From an uncultured Prevotellaceae bacterium (GTDB lineage Bacteria > Bacteroidota > Bacteroidia > Bacteroidales > Bacteroidaceae), in contig CAMHIS010000006.1 in assembly GCA_946185285.1 (NCBI GenBank), forward strand, positions 1-57,148: a stretch of DNA of 57,148 nucleotides, written 5' to 3'. Below, in pieces: positions 33,909 through 42,454 of this stretch; positions within the stretch are counted from its first letter, which is position 1, and each line of letters starts with the position of its first letter. The notes under the pieces were generated by a model, which saw nothing but the letters and a program-made list of their open reading frames with translations, was not told where the DNA came from and did no database searches. The translations under genes were made by a program, and so were the position numbers.

Positions 33909-35402
33909 ATGAAAACGATGATGAATAACAGAATGGTGAAAGGCATTAAGGGGAGAAAGGTTTTACCTTTTTACCTTTTTACCTTTTTACTTTTACTAAC
34001 CTCCTGCTTCGGCAGCAAGGAGGCATCGGGCAGCGGTGGCGAACTGACCGGCTCAGGAGGCCGGGCTTTCGCAGAGCCTGCACCCTACGGCATGGTCCTC
34101 ATCAAGCGCGGCCACCTGAAGATGGGTATCGACAAGCAGGACTCGCTCTGGGGCAAGGAAACACCCGTACGCGACATCTCGGTGGACGGATTCTGGATGG
34201 ATGACACGGAGATTACAAACTCCGAATACCGCCAGTTCGTGAACTACGTCCGCGACTCCATCCTGCGCGAGCGACTGGCCGACCCCAACTACGGCGGCGA
34301 CGAAACGTACAAGATTGAGGAGGACAAGAACGGCGACCCCATCAAGCCGCACCTCAACTGGAAGAAAAAACTGCCACGCAAGCCTAACGAGGACGAGCTG
34401 CGCGCCATCGAGAGTCTCTACGTAACCAATCCCGCAACGGGCGAGCGGATGCTCGACGCCTCGCAGATGAACTACCGCTACGAGGTGTACGACTACACGG
34501 AGGCTGCCCTTCGCCGCAACCGTCTGAACCCTGAGGAGCGCGACCTGAACACCGACAACGCTAACAAGGCCAAGGAGCCAGTGTGGATTTCGAAGGACAC
34601 TGCCTACATCGATGAAGAGGGACACATCGTGCGCCAGACCATCGAGCGCGAACTGAGCAGCCCGTGGGACTTCCTCAACACGTACATTATTAATATATAT
34701 CCCGACACGACCTGCTGGGTGAACGACTTCCCCAACGCCGACAACGAGGTGTATATGCGTAACTACTTCTCGAACTCCGCCTACAACGACTACCCCGTGG
34801 TGGGCGTGTCGTGGGAACAGGCCAACGCATTCTGCGCCTGGCGCACCGACTACCTGCTGAAGGGCCTCGGCCCGGCAGCCCGCTTCGTACAGCGCTACCG
34901 TCTGCCGACAGAAGCCGAATGGGAGTATGCCGCACGCGGCAAGGACGGGGCTGAGTTCCCGTGGGAGAACGAGGACGTGGCCTCGGGCAAAGGCTGCTTC
35001 TTCGCCAACTTCAAGCCCGACGACGGCAACTACACCAAGGACGGCAACCTGATAACGTCGAAGGTGGGCATCTATGCGTCGAATACCAACGGCCTGTACG
35101 ACATGGCCGGTAACGTGGCCGAGTGGACATCGACCATATACACCGAGGCCGGTGTCGACGCCATGAACGACGTGAACCCACAGCTGAAGTACAACGCCGC
35201 CAAGGAAGACCCCTACCGACTGAAGAAGAAGTCAGTGCGCGGCGGCTCATGGAAAGACCCCGAAAGCTACATCCGCTCGGCCTGGCGCTCCAGTGAGTAC
35301 CAGAACCAGCCCCGGAGCTACATCGGCTTCCGCTGCGTACGTTCACTGGCCAATACCGTGAGCGAAAAGAGCAAGCCCGTCAAAAGCGCAAAAAAAAAAT
35401 AG
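33909..35402 (+). CDS. gldK: GldK/PorK, type IX secretion lipoprotein
   Basis: GldK and GldN form the periplasmic ring attached to the outer membrane. The 497-aa lipoprotein has signal VLPFYLFTFLLLLTSC (lipobox LTSC at about residue 33) and a formylglycine-generating-enzyme-like fold: MVLIKRGHLKMGIDKQ, FWMDDTEITNSEYRQFVNY, YPVVGVSWEQANAFCAWR, YRLPTEAEWEYAARG, GLYDMAGNVAEWT and the SVRGGSWKDP end. The length is close to PorK of P. gingivalis. The signal-peptide codons include a tandem octamer (ACCTTTTT three times, 33965-33988). Start at the ATG at 33909; in-frame ATGs at 33918, 33921 and 33933 are alternatives. Confidence 0.95.
   Translation: MKTMMNNRMVKGIKGRKVLPFYLFTFLLLLTSCFGSKEASGSGGELTGSGGRAFAEPAPYGMVLIKRGHLKMGIDKQDSLWGKETPVRDISVDGFWMDDTEITNSEYRQFVNYVRDSILRERLADPNYGGDETYKIEEDKNGDPIKPHLNWKKKLPRKPNEDELRAIESLYVTNPATGERMLDASQMNYRYEVYDYTEAALRRNRLNPEERDLNTDNANKAKEPVWISKDTAYIDEEGHIVRQTIERELSSPWDFLNTYIINIYPDTTCWVNDFPNADNEVYMRNYFSNSAYNDYPVVGVSWEQANAFCAWRTDYLLKGLGPAARFVQRYRLPTEAEWEYAARGKDGAEFPWENEDVASGKGCFFANFKPDDGNYTKDGNLITSKVGIYASNTNGLYDMAGNVAEWTSTIYTEAGVDAMNDVNPQLKYNAAKEDPYRLKKKSVRGGSWKDPESYIRSAWRSSEYQNQPRSYIGFRCVRSLANTVSEKSKPVKSAKKK
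33965..33988. repeat. Three tandem ACCTTTTT units in the gldK signal-peptide codons
   Basis: The repeat encodes the hydrophobic core (PFYLFTFL) of the GldK signal peptide. Slippage by one unit would shift the frame because 8 is not a multiple of 3. Confidence 0.75.
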
Positions 35403-35465
35403 CTAAGAAAGGTGAGACCCGACACAACTTCGGCGGTTCCACCATCCATTAAACAGTAAACAGAT

Positions 35466-36422
35466 ATGACAAAGTACAGTAAGTTAAATATCATCTACCG
35501 CTTGCAGAAGTGGCTCGACAGTGTCCCAGGACAGACGTTCATGAACTACGCCTACAGCTGGGGTGCATCAATCGTGATTCTGGGTACGCTTTTCAAGTTG
35601 ACCCACCTGCCGGGTGCCAACTTCATGCTGTTCCTCGGCATGGGTACTGAAGTCGTGGTGTTCTTCATCGCAGCCTTCGACCGACCGTTCGACAAGACGG
35701 CCGACGGCATGGAACTGCCGACGCATGTGGGCGCCGAAGTGGTGACCGTTGGCGGAGCCGACAGAGCTGTTGGTGGAGTTGAAGCAACGGAAGCACCGCT
35801 GTCTAACGAACAAGTTGAGACCAGCGGCGAAGGCGTTTCATACAGTGGCGGCGGCACCGTCATTGGCGGTGGCGGCACCGTTATCAGTGGTGGCGGCGTT
35901 ATCGGCGGCGGTGGCGGTACCGTTATCATCGGCGGCGGTGGGGCTGCGGCAACGCCGCAGCACAGCGGACAGACTGGTGAGGACGTGGTCATGCCGCAGG
36001 CTGGCGAAGCTCCGACGGTCGATACGGAGGCCATTGCTGCCGTAGCTTCATCGGTAACGACGATGGCCGGTGGTACGGTTATCTCGCCCGTGCCTGAGGT
36101 GAACCCCGAACTGGAAGAGGCTACCGCCAACTATGTTGACGAGCTGAAGCGCCTGACGGAGATGCTCTCGAAGGTGGCCGAGCAGAGCGAGCGCCTGACG
36201 CGCGACTCTGAGGAGATGGAGAACCTGAACCGCACGCTGACGGGCATCTGCAAGATTTACGAAATGCAGCTGAAGGGTGCCAGCCAGCAGATTGGCACCA
36301 TCGACGAGATTAACGAACAGACGCGCAAGATGGCCGACCAGATAGCAGAGCTGAACCAAATCTACGCCCGCATGATTGAGGCCATGACGGTCAATATGCC
36401 CAAAGCCCCAATTGCCCAGTAA
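35466..36422 (+). CDS. gldL: GldL/PorL, type IX secretion motor protein
   Basis: Inner-membrane part of the proton-driven GldLM motor. The 318-aa product has two N-terminal membrane helices (about 27-46 YAYSWGASIVILGTLFKLTH and 49-68 GANFMLFLGMGTEVVVFFIA). The Glu in the second helix (GMGTEVVVFF) matches the conserved proton-path residue of GldL. A long Gly-Val-Ile linker (about 125-165, repeats of GGGTVI) follows, then a C-terminal coiled coil (LKRLTEMLSKVAEQSERL, IDEINEQTRKMADQIAEL). The linker is strongly repetitive and contains an 8-bp-arm palindrome at 35943-35961. Second of the gldKLMN genes after porP, 64 nt from gldK. Confidence 0.93.
   Translation: MTKYSKLNIIYRLQKWLDSVPGQTFMNYAYSWGASIVILGTLFKLTHLPGANFMLFLGMGTEVVVFFIAAFDRPFDKTADGMELPTHVGAEVVTVGGADRAVGGVEATEAPLSNEQVETSGEGVSYSGGGTVIGGGGTVISGGGVIGGGGGTVIIGGGGAAATPQHSGQTGEDVVMPQAGEAPTVDTEAIAAVASSVTTMAGGTVISPVPEVNPELEEATANYVDELKRLTEMLSKVAEQSERLTRDSEEMENLNRTLTGICKIYEMQLKGASQQIGTIDEINEQTRKMADQIAELNQIYARMIEAMTVNMPKAPIAQ
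35838..35940. repeat. Minisatellite-like Gly-Val-Ile linker repeat in gldL
   Basis: Degenerate tandem units of about 18-27 bp (GGCGGCACCGTCATTGGCGG type) encode GGGTVIGGGG, GGGTVISGGG, VIGGGGG and TVIIGGGG. All lengths keep the frame. Confidence 0.7.
35943..35961. repeat. GC palindrome in gldL like that in the lipoprotein signal cassettes
   Basis: GCTGCGGC and GCCGCAGC arms around AAC. The following bases (CACAGCG) extend the match to the signal-peptide DNA of the SusD and FAS1 lipoproteins (for example 7631-7655 and 11559-11572). Confidence 0.5.
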
Positions 36423-36452
36423 CCCCAATAAGCCCATTATACCCATAACAAT

Positions 36453-38021
36453 ATGGCAATAAAGAAAAGACCAGTCTCGCCGCGCCAGAAGATGATCAAC
36501 CTGATGTACGTCGTCTTGATGGCCATGCTTGCGCTGAACGTCTCGAACGAGGTGCTCAACGGCTTCTCCATCGTGGAAGAGAGCCTGAAGCGCACGACGG
36601 CCAACGCCACCAAGGAGAATCTGGCCACATACGACGACTTCGGAGAGCAGATGAAGGCCAACCCGCAGAAGGTGAAGGAGTGGTACGACAAGGCCATGCT
36701 GGTACGACAGAAGAGCGACTCGCTCTACAATATGTGCGACGAGCTGAAACTCGCCATCGTCAAGGAGGCCGACGGCAAGAACGGCGACCTGCACAACATA
36801 CGCAACAAGGAAGACATGGAGGCTGCCAACCAGGTGATGCTGGCTCCTGGGCGCGGGCGAGGACAGGAATTGTTCAATGCCGTCAACGCCTACAGGAAGC
36901 AGATGCTCGAAATGGCCATCAGCACACGCCAGAAGAAGACCATCTCTGAAATTCTGACCACCACCATTCCCGAGAACATGCGGACGCTTGGCAAGAACTG
37001 GCAGGAGTATCTGTTCGAGTCGATGCCTGCCGCTGCCGCCGTCACCCTGCTGTCTACCCTACAGAGCAACGTGCGCTACACCGAAGGCGAGATTCTGCAT
37101 ACGCTGAAGCAGAACATCGATGTGAAGGACATCCGCGTGAACGCCCTCGAGGCATTCGTCATACCCAACTCGCAGACCATCGTCCGCGGCGACAAGTTCT
37201 CAGCCCACATCGTCATGGCTGCCGTCGACACTACCCAGGTACCCGACATCTACATCGGCAACCAGAAGGTAACGCTGCGCGACAACATCTATGAGCGCAT
37301 CTGCGGCTCTACAGGTGACTTCACCCTCTCAGGCCATATAGAGACCGTCAACGGCAACGGCGACAAGATCAAGCGCGACTTCTCTCAGAAATACACCGTC
37401 GTCGACCCGTCGGCCACCGTTTCAGCCGACCTGATGAATATGCTCTACGCCAGCTATAACAACCCCATCAGCATCTCCGTGCCCGGTGTGCCCCTGAACA
37501 AGATTCAGGCCTCGATGAGTGGCAGCGGCACACTGCAGCCCGTAGGCCCCGGCAAGTACATCGCCCGGCCGACAAAGATAGGTGAGAACGTGACCATCAC
37601 CGTCACCTCGACCAACACGGGCCGCCCGCAGCAGATGGGACAGTTCACGTTCCGCGTGCGCAAGCTGCCCGATCCCATGCCGTTCATCACGATGCGGGAC
37701 GAACAGGGCAATCCCTCGCGCTTCAAGGGCGGCGGTATGGTCAAGGGTAATCTGATGGGCATCGACGGCATCGGTGCCGCCATCGACGACGGCATCCTTG
37801 ACATCACATTCAAGGTGGTATCGTTCGAGACGGTGTTCTTCGACAATATGGGTAACGCCGTACCCATGCCCAGTAACGGCCCGCAGTTCTCCGACCGCCA
37901 GAAGGAAACCTTCCGCAAGCTGGCCCGCAACCGCCGCTTCTACATCTCACGTGTCGTCGCTGTCGGCCCTGACGGTATCCAGCGCACGCTACAGAACACA
38001 ATGGAAATTATTGTAAAATAG
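36453..38021 (+). CDS. gldM: GldM/PorM, type IX secretion motor protein
   Basis: GldM spans the periplasm and links the GldL motor to the GldKN ring. The 522-aa product has the GldM-type cytoplasmic start RPVSPRQKMINLMYVVL running straight into one membrane helix (YVVLMAMLALNVSNEVL). A helical bundle follows (KKTISEILTTTIPENMRTL), then beta domains (VSVPGVPLNK-like SISVPGVPLNKIQASMSG, YIARPTKIGENVTITVTS) and the C-terminus FKVVSFETVFFDNMGN. The length equals PorM of P. gingivalis within a few residues. It is 30 nt after gldL and 7 nt before gldN. Confidence 0.95.
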   Translation: MAIKKRPVSPRQKMINLMYVVLMAMLALNVSNEVLNGFSIVEESLKRTTANATKENLATYDDFGEQMKANPQKVKEWYDKAMLVRQKSDSLYNMCDELKLAIVKEADGKNGDLHNIRNKEDMEAANQVMLAPGRGRGQELFNAVNAYRKQMLEMAISTRQKKTISEILTTTIPENMRTLGKNWQEYLFESMPAAAAVTLLSTLQSNVRYTEGEILHTLKQNIDVKDIRVNALEAFVIPNSQTIVRGDKFSAHIVMAAVDTTQVPDIYIGNQKVTLRDNIYERICGSTGDFTLSGHIETVNGNGDKIKRDFSQKYTVVDPSATVSADLMNMLYASYNNPISISVPGVPLNKIQASMSGSGTLQPVGPGKYIARPTKIGENVTITVTSTNTGRPQQMGQFTFRVRKLPDPMPFITMRDEQGNPSRFKGGGMVKGNLMGIDGIGAAIDDGILDITFKVVSFETVFFDNMGNAVPMPSNGPQFSDRQKETFRKLARNRRFYISRVVAVGPDGIQRTLQNTMEIIVK

Positions 38022-38028
38022 CATAGAT

Positions 38029-39123
38029 ATGAAGAGACTATTGTTTTTATTGATAATAACGTTGACAACAGGCGCTGCTATCGCGCAGCCGAAGCGTAGC
38101 CGTGTGCAGCCGACTCAGCCGGCACGACCGGGTCAGCCGACAAGACAAACACAGCAGGCCCAGCAGAAGAAGCAGCAGGGAACGCAGACCTCGCAGGGTA
38201 TGTCACGACGTATGCAGATTAGCTACCCCGTGGCCTTCGACATGCCTGAGGACGTAGTGTGGCGCCGCGACATCTACCGCGAAATCAACCTCAACGACGA
38301 GGCTAACTCTGGCCTCTACTACCCCGTTCAGCCGCAGGGAAAGCAGTTGAACCTGTTTACATACATCTTCAAGCTGGCCCAGAATGGCTACATACCCATC
38401 TATGAGTACTCGATAGCCAACGACGGCAACGATGACTTCTCGGATGCTGCCAAGATAAAGTTCAAGACCGTACTGGACGACAAGCACATATTCTATGAAG
38501 AGGCCGACGGCAAACTGAAAATCGACAACAGCGACATCCCTTCGGCTGAGGTCACCAAGTACTACCTCAAGGAGAGTGCCTACTACGACCAGGCCAACTC
38601 GTCATTCCGCATCAAGCCGCTGGCTCTTTGTCCCATCATGATGCGCGAGGACGACTTTGGCGGCGAAGCTACCCAGTACCCTCTGTTCTGGGTGAAATAC
38701 TCCGACCTGGAGCCGTTCCTCAGCCGGCAGACCATCATGACCTCGAATGTCAACAACGCCGCCATCATGTCGATGGACGACTTCTTCACGCTGAACAAGT
38801 ACAAGGGCAAAATCTACAAGACCAACAACATGCTGGGTAAGACCCTGGCACAGATTGCCGGTGGCGACTCCACCAAGCTGTCGGAAGAGCAGAAGCGCAT
38901 TGAGGCTGAGCTACAGGCTTTCAAGGACAACATCTTCGGCGACAAGCTGAAGAGGGACTCGCTCGACAGCGTGGCCGATGCCAAGGCAGACGTAAAGTCG
39001 AAGGCAAAGAAAGAGCGCAAGACGAAGACCAAGACCGAGAAAGCAAGCCGCCGTACGAAGTCGTCGACCTCGTCGCCGTCATCCGCTGCCGCCCGCGTGT
39101 CAGTGCGCCGGGAAAGGCACTGA
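38029..39123 (+). CDS. gldN: GldN/PorN, type IX secretion ring protein
   Basis: Partner of GldK in the periplasmic ring. The 364-aa product has a signal peptide (LLFLLIITLTTGAAIAQ) and a basic Gln-rich linker (RPGQPTRQTQQAQQKKQQG). The conserved GldN core runs DVVWRRDIYREINLNDEANS, GLYYPVQPQGKQLNLFTYIF, YYLKESAYYDQANSSFRIKP and YPLFWVKYSDLEPFLSRQ. The C-terminus is very basic and Lys/Arg-rich (KSKAKKERKTKTKTEKASRR) and probably disordered. It ends the gldKLMN set. Confidence 0.95.
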   Translation: MKRLLFLLIITLTTGAAIAQPKRSRVQPTQPARPGQPTRQTQQAQQKKQQGTQTSQGMSRRMQISYPVAFDMPEDVVWRRDIYREINLNDEANSGLYYPVQPQGKQLNLFTYIFKLAQNGYIPIYEYSIANDGNDDFSDAAKIKFKTVLDDKHIFYEEADGKLKIDNSDIPSAEVTKYYLKESAYYDQANSSFRIKPLALCPIMMREDDFGGEATQYPLFWVKYSDLEPFLSRQTIMTSNVNNAAIMSMDDFFTLNKYKGKIYKTNNMLGKTLAQIAGGDSTKLSEEQKRIEAELQAFKDNIFGDKLKRDSLDSVADAKADVKSKAKKERKTKTKTEKASRRTKSSTSSPSSAAARVSVRRERH

Positions 39124-39127
39124 TGAA

Positions 39128-39184
39128 GTAAGAGGTAAGAGGTGAGAGGTAAGAAGTTAGAAGTAAAAGGTGAGAAATAAGAGG
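39128..39184. repeat. Purine-rich near-tandem repeat (AGAGGTA / AGAGGTG units)
   Basis: Imperfect heptamers GGTAAGA/GGTGAGA fill the gap between gldN and the next gene and include its ribosome-binding-like AAAAGG and GTG start. Confidence 0.6.
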
Positions 39185-39796
39185 TTGATGGTTCTACTGG
39201 CGGCGGTGCTTTGCCTGCTGCCGCGGGCCGAGGCTCAGGTGAGGTTCGGTCTGAAGGGCGGCTTTGAGCTCACCGAGATGAACTTCAATGCCAGCGACCT
39301 CCGCGAAGCCAACCGCGCCGGGTTCTATCTCGGGCCCGTTATGAAGTTCACCCTGCCCGTAGTGGGACTGAACATTGACGCATCACTGCTTTACAGCCAG
39401 CGCGACCTGAAGGTCGACGGCGAGAAAATCCTGCAGAAGAGCCTCCTGCTGGGCGGCGACCTGCGCTACAGCGTCGGACTGGGCGACGCGCTGAGCATCT
39501 TTGTCAACGCCGGTCCCCAACTGAGCCTCAACATCGGCGACGACGTGTTCTACTGGAAAGACGACGGGCAGAACAACCACCAGTACGCCCTACAGAACAC
39601 GATGATCAGCTTCAACCTGGGACTGGGCGTCTCCTTCTTAGAACATTTCGAAGCAGGCATCTACTATAACATTCCCGCCGGCAAGACGGCTGACTTCACC
39701 TGGGACAAGATTGGCGATAACCTGAAAGAAACCAGCTGGAACCGTGCCAAGTCGAAAACCAATGCCTGGCACGTCGCCGTGGCCTATTTCTTCTAA
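39170..39796 (+). CDS. PorT-like outer-membrane beta-barrel protein
   Basis: The 208-aa product starts at GTG with signal RNKRLMVLLAAVLCLLPRAEAQ and continues VRFGLKGGFELTEMNF in alternating barrel-like strands (LGGDLRYSVGLGDALSIFVN, HFEAGIYYNIP) to an aromatic end HVAVAYFF. This is the PorT-family outer-membrane barrel pattern. PorT is required for type IX secretion in P. gingivalis, but many relatives have other roles, so function is only suggested by its position 46 nt after gldN. GTG is preferred over the ATG at 39188 because the latter removes all positive charge from the signal. Confidence 0.7.
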   Translation: MRNKRLMVLLAAVLCLLPRAEAQVRFGLKGGFELTEMNFNASDLREANRAGFYLGPVMKFTLPVVGLNIDASLLYSQRDLKVDGEKILQKSLLLGGDLRYSVGLGDALSIFVNAGPQLSLNIGDDVFYWKDDGQNNHQYALQNTMISFNLGLGVSFLEHFEAGIYYNIPAGKTADFTWDKIGDNLKETSWNRAKSKTNAWHVAVAYFF

Positions 39797-39802
39797 CGAA
39801 CT

Positions 39803-42040
39803 TTGAACTTTGCCGATGTCATACTGCCCGTGCCGCTCGACGGCTGCTTTACCTACTCCATACCACAGTTGTGGTGCGACAGCGTAAAGACGGGGCAGCG
39901 CGTGCTCGTCCCTTTCGGGCGCAACAAGCAGTACGTCGGCATCATAGCTAAGCTACACGACAACAAGCCCCAAGACTATCAGGTAAAGGACATCCTGCAG
40001 CTGATGGATGCAGAACCTATCCTGCTGCCGTCGCAGTTAGTGCTGTGGCAGTGGATTTCAACCTATTACATGTCGCCCATCGGCGAGGTCTACAAGGCGG
40101 CTCTGCCCGCCGGACTGAAGGCTGAGGACGGCTACCGTCCAAAGACAGAGACCTACATCCGCCTGACCGAGACCTACCGTAACGAACGGGCCATGCATAT
40201 CGCGCTGGATATGCTGCAACGGGCACCGAAGCAGCTGAACTGTTTTACAGATTATCTGACGCTGTCGGGCTGGGACGAAGGCGAAGGCAGCGAACTGACA
40301 CGCGACGAACTGCTGAACGAGGGCCACACGCTGCAGACCGTCACGATGCTCATCAAGCGTGGCATACTGGAAACCTACGAGGTGGAGGTGGGCCGTCTGA
40401 ACCACGGCGGCGAACCTCACCCTGAGTTGGTGAAGAAGCTGAGTCCCACCCAAGAGACTGCCTACAACGAAATCCTCATGTCGTTCCTCAAGAAGAAGGT
40501 CACGCTGCTCCACGGCGTTACCTCCTCAGGCAAGACCGAAATCTACATCCACCTCATACAGCGCGAAATCGACCAGCACCGCCAGGTGCTCTACCTGCTG
40601 CCCGAGATAGCGCTGACCGTCCAGATGATGGACCGCCTGCGCCGCGTCTTCGGCGACCGCTTGGGCATCTATCATTCCAAATACAGTGATGCCGAACGCG
40701 TGGAGATTTGGCAGAAACAGCTCTCCGGCCACCCCTACGACGTCATCCTCGGTGCCCGCTCAGCCGTCTTCCTGCCCTTCCAGAACCTCGGCCTCGTCAT
40801 CGTCGACGAGGAGCACGAGACGAGCTTCAAGCAGCAGGACCCCATGCCCCGCTACCATGCCCGCTCGGCAGCCATCATGCTGGGGACCAAGGTGCTCCTC
40901 GGCACCGCCACGCCCTCGATGGAGTCCTACCACAACGCACGGACGGGCAAGTACGGCTACGTACAGCTGACCGAGCGCCACCAGGGCATCGAACTGCCCG
41001 AGATACAGGTCGTCGACATCAAGGACCTGCAGCGCCGCAAGATGATGACCGGTCCCTTCTCACCTCTTTTATTAGCGCGCGTCCGCGAGGCTCTTGAGCG
41101 CGGCGAGCAGGCCATCCTCTTCCAGAACCGCCGGGGCTACGCGCCGATGATTGAGTGCAAGGCCTGCGGATGGGTGCCCCGCTGCCAGAACTGCGACGTC
41201 TCGCTGACGCTCCACCGCCAGATGAACCAGCTGGTCTGCCACTACTGCGGAGCCGTCTACCAGGTGCCCGTCGTGTGCCCGGCCTGCGGCGGCAACGACC
41301 TGCAGACACGCGGCTACGGCACGGAGAAGATTGAGGCCGACGTGCGCGACATCTTCCCCGAGGCCCGCATCAGCCGCATGGACCTTGACACCACCCGCAC
41401 ACGCAATGCCTATGAGCGCATCATCAGCGACTTCGGCTCAGGCCGCACCAACCTGCTCATCGGCACACAGATGATTTCGAAAGGCCTCGACTTCGACCGC
41501 GTCAGCGTAGTCGGCATCCTTAACGCCGACACCATGCTCAGCTACCCCGACTTCCGCGCCTACGAGCACGCCTACATGATGATGGCCCAGGTCAGCGGAC
41601 GTGCCGGACGAAAAGGCAAGCGTGGCCTCGTCATCCTGCAGACACGCCAGCCCCAGCTGCCCATCATCCAGCAGGTGGTACAGGGCGACTACGAGAGTCT
41701 CTACCGCTCACTATGCGCCGAGCGACAGCAGTTCCACTATCCGCCTTACTACCGCCTTGTCGACGTCTACCTGAAACACCGCAACGATGCACTGGTAGAG
41801 ACCGCCGCCCAGGAGTTGGGCTTCCGTCTGCGCCAGTGGTTCGGCGCCCGCGTCCTCGGCCCCGACAAGCCCGGCGTCTCACGGGTGAAGTCGCTCAGCA
41901 TCCGCAAGCTCGTGCTTAAATTGGAAAACGGCCTTAACCTGGCCGACGTGCGCAAATACCTTGCACTTGCCCAGCAGCAGATGCTGCAGGGCAAACGCTA
42001 CACCTCACTGCAGGTCTACTACGACGTAGACCCGCTGTAG
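39803..42040 (+). CDS. priA: Primosomal protein N' (replication restart helicase PriA)
   Basis: PriA reloads the replicative helicase at stalled forks. The 745-aa product has the N-terminal DNA-binding fold (FADVILPVPLDGCFTYSIP), Walker A GVTSSGKTEIY, DEEH box VIVDEEHETSFKQ and four zinc CxxC motifs (CKACGWVPRCQNC, CHYCGAVYQVPVVCPAC). Helicase motifs LIGTQMISKGLDFDRVSVVG and QVSGRAGRKGKRG follow. The frame has no ATG or GTG upstream: the preceding stop is 7 nt away, so the TTG at 39803 must be the start, matching the family's N-terminus. It probably depends on coupled translation with the upstream gene. Confidence 0.96.
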   Translation: MNFADVILPVPLDGCFTYSIPQLWCDSVKTGQRVLVPFGRNKQYVGIIAKLHDNKPQDYQVKDILQLMDAEPILLPSQLVLWQWISTYYMSPIGEVYKAALPAGLKAEDGYRPKTETYIRLTETYRNERAMHIALDMLQRAPKQLNCFTDYLTLSGWDEGEGSELTRDELLNEGHTLQTVTMLIKRGILETYEVEVGRLNHGGEPHPELVKKLSPTQETAYNEILMSFLKKKVTLLHGVTSSGKTEIYIHLIQREIDQHRQVLYLLPEIALTVQMMDRLRRVFGDRLGIYHSKYSDAERVEIWQKQLSGHPYDVILGARSAVFLPFQNLGLVIVDEEHETSFKQQDPMPRYHARSAAIMLGTKVLLGTATPSMESYHNARTGKYGYVQLTERHQGIELPEIQVVDIKDLQRRKMMTGPFSPLLLARVREALERGEQAILFQNRRGYAPMIECKACGWVPRCQNCDVSLTLHRQMNQLVCHYCGAVYQVPVVCPACGGNDLQTRGYGTEKIEADVRDIFPEARISRMDLDTTRTRNAYERIISDFGSGRTNLLIGTQMISKGLDFDRVSVVGILNADTMLSYPDFRAYEHAYMMMAQVSGRAGRKGKRGLVILQTRQPQLPIIQQVVQGDYESLYRSLCAERQQFHYPPYYRLVDVYLKHRNDALVETAAQELGFRLRQWFGARVLGPDKPGVSRVKSLSIRKLVLKLENGLNLADVRKYLALAQQQMLQGKRYTSLQVYYDVDPL

Positions 42041-42454
42041 TCACCTCTTGAAGGCGAAGAATTTCTGCCCGAGGTAGTTGATGAGCATGAAAAGGCCGGT
42101 GCCGACAAGCATGGCCACGTTCTCGACCACGGGCTTCGACAGATGCATACTTTCCAGACACCAGCGCGTCAGGGGCAAGGCTATGCTGTAGGCTATGAGA
42201 TAGCAGACGACAATGTTCAGGGCAAACTTCACAATGCTGCGCCAGTCGGTGCCCTGATAGTGGAAGGTGAAATGCTTGTTGAGGAAGTAGCTCAGGATGC
42301 TGCCGAAGAAGTAGTCGCAGAACGACGATACCCAGTAGGAACAGCCGAAAGCGTTGTAGAGTACAAACATAATGGCCGTCCCGAAAGCCGTGTTGACAAT
42401 GCCCACGACGAGAAACGTCAGGAACGTCTTATCGAACAGCTGTTTTTTTTGCAT
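42041..42454 (-). CDS. GtrA-family membrane protein
   Basis: GtrA-like proteins have four membrane helices and are thought to flip polyprenyl-linked sugars or help surface glycan synthesis. The product is 137 aa from the ATG at 42454 (144 from 42475). Helices are visible as FLVVGIVNTAFGTAIMFVLY, WVSSFCDYFFGSILSYFLN, IVKFALNIVVCYLIAYSIAL and VAMLVGTGLFMLINYLGQ, ending KFFAFKR as usual. It overlaps the end of the GT87 gene by 26 nt or more, so it is co-translated with it. Its stop abuts the stop of priA with no base in between. Confidence 0.85.
   Translation of the reverse strand: MQKKQLFDKTFLTFLVVGIVNTAFGTAIMFVLYNAFGCSYWVSSFCDYFFGSILSYFLNKHFTFHYQGTDWRSIVKFALNIVVCYLIAYSIALPLTRWCLESMHLSKPVVENVAMLVGTGLFMLINYLGQKFFAFKR

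Noticed and set aside
39128..39184. Possible CRISPR-like or regulatory array
   Set aside because: Units are 7 bp, purine-rich and directly tandem, without spacers; this is low-complexity DNA.
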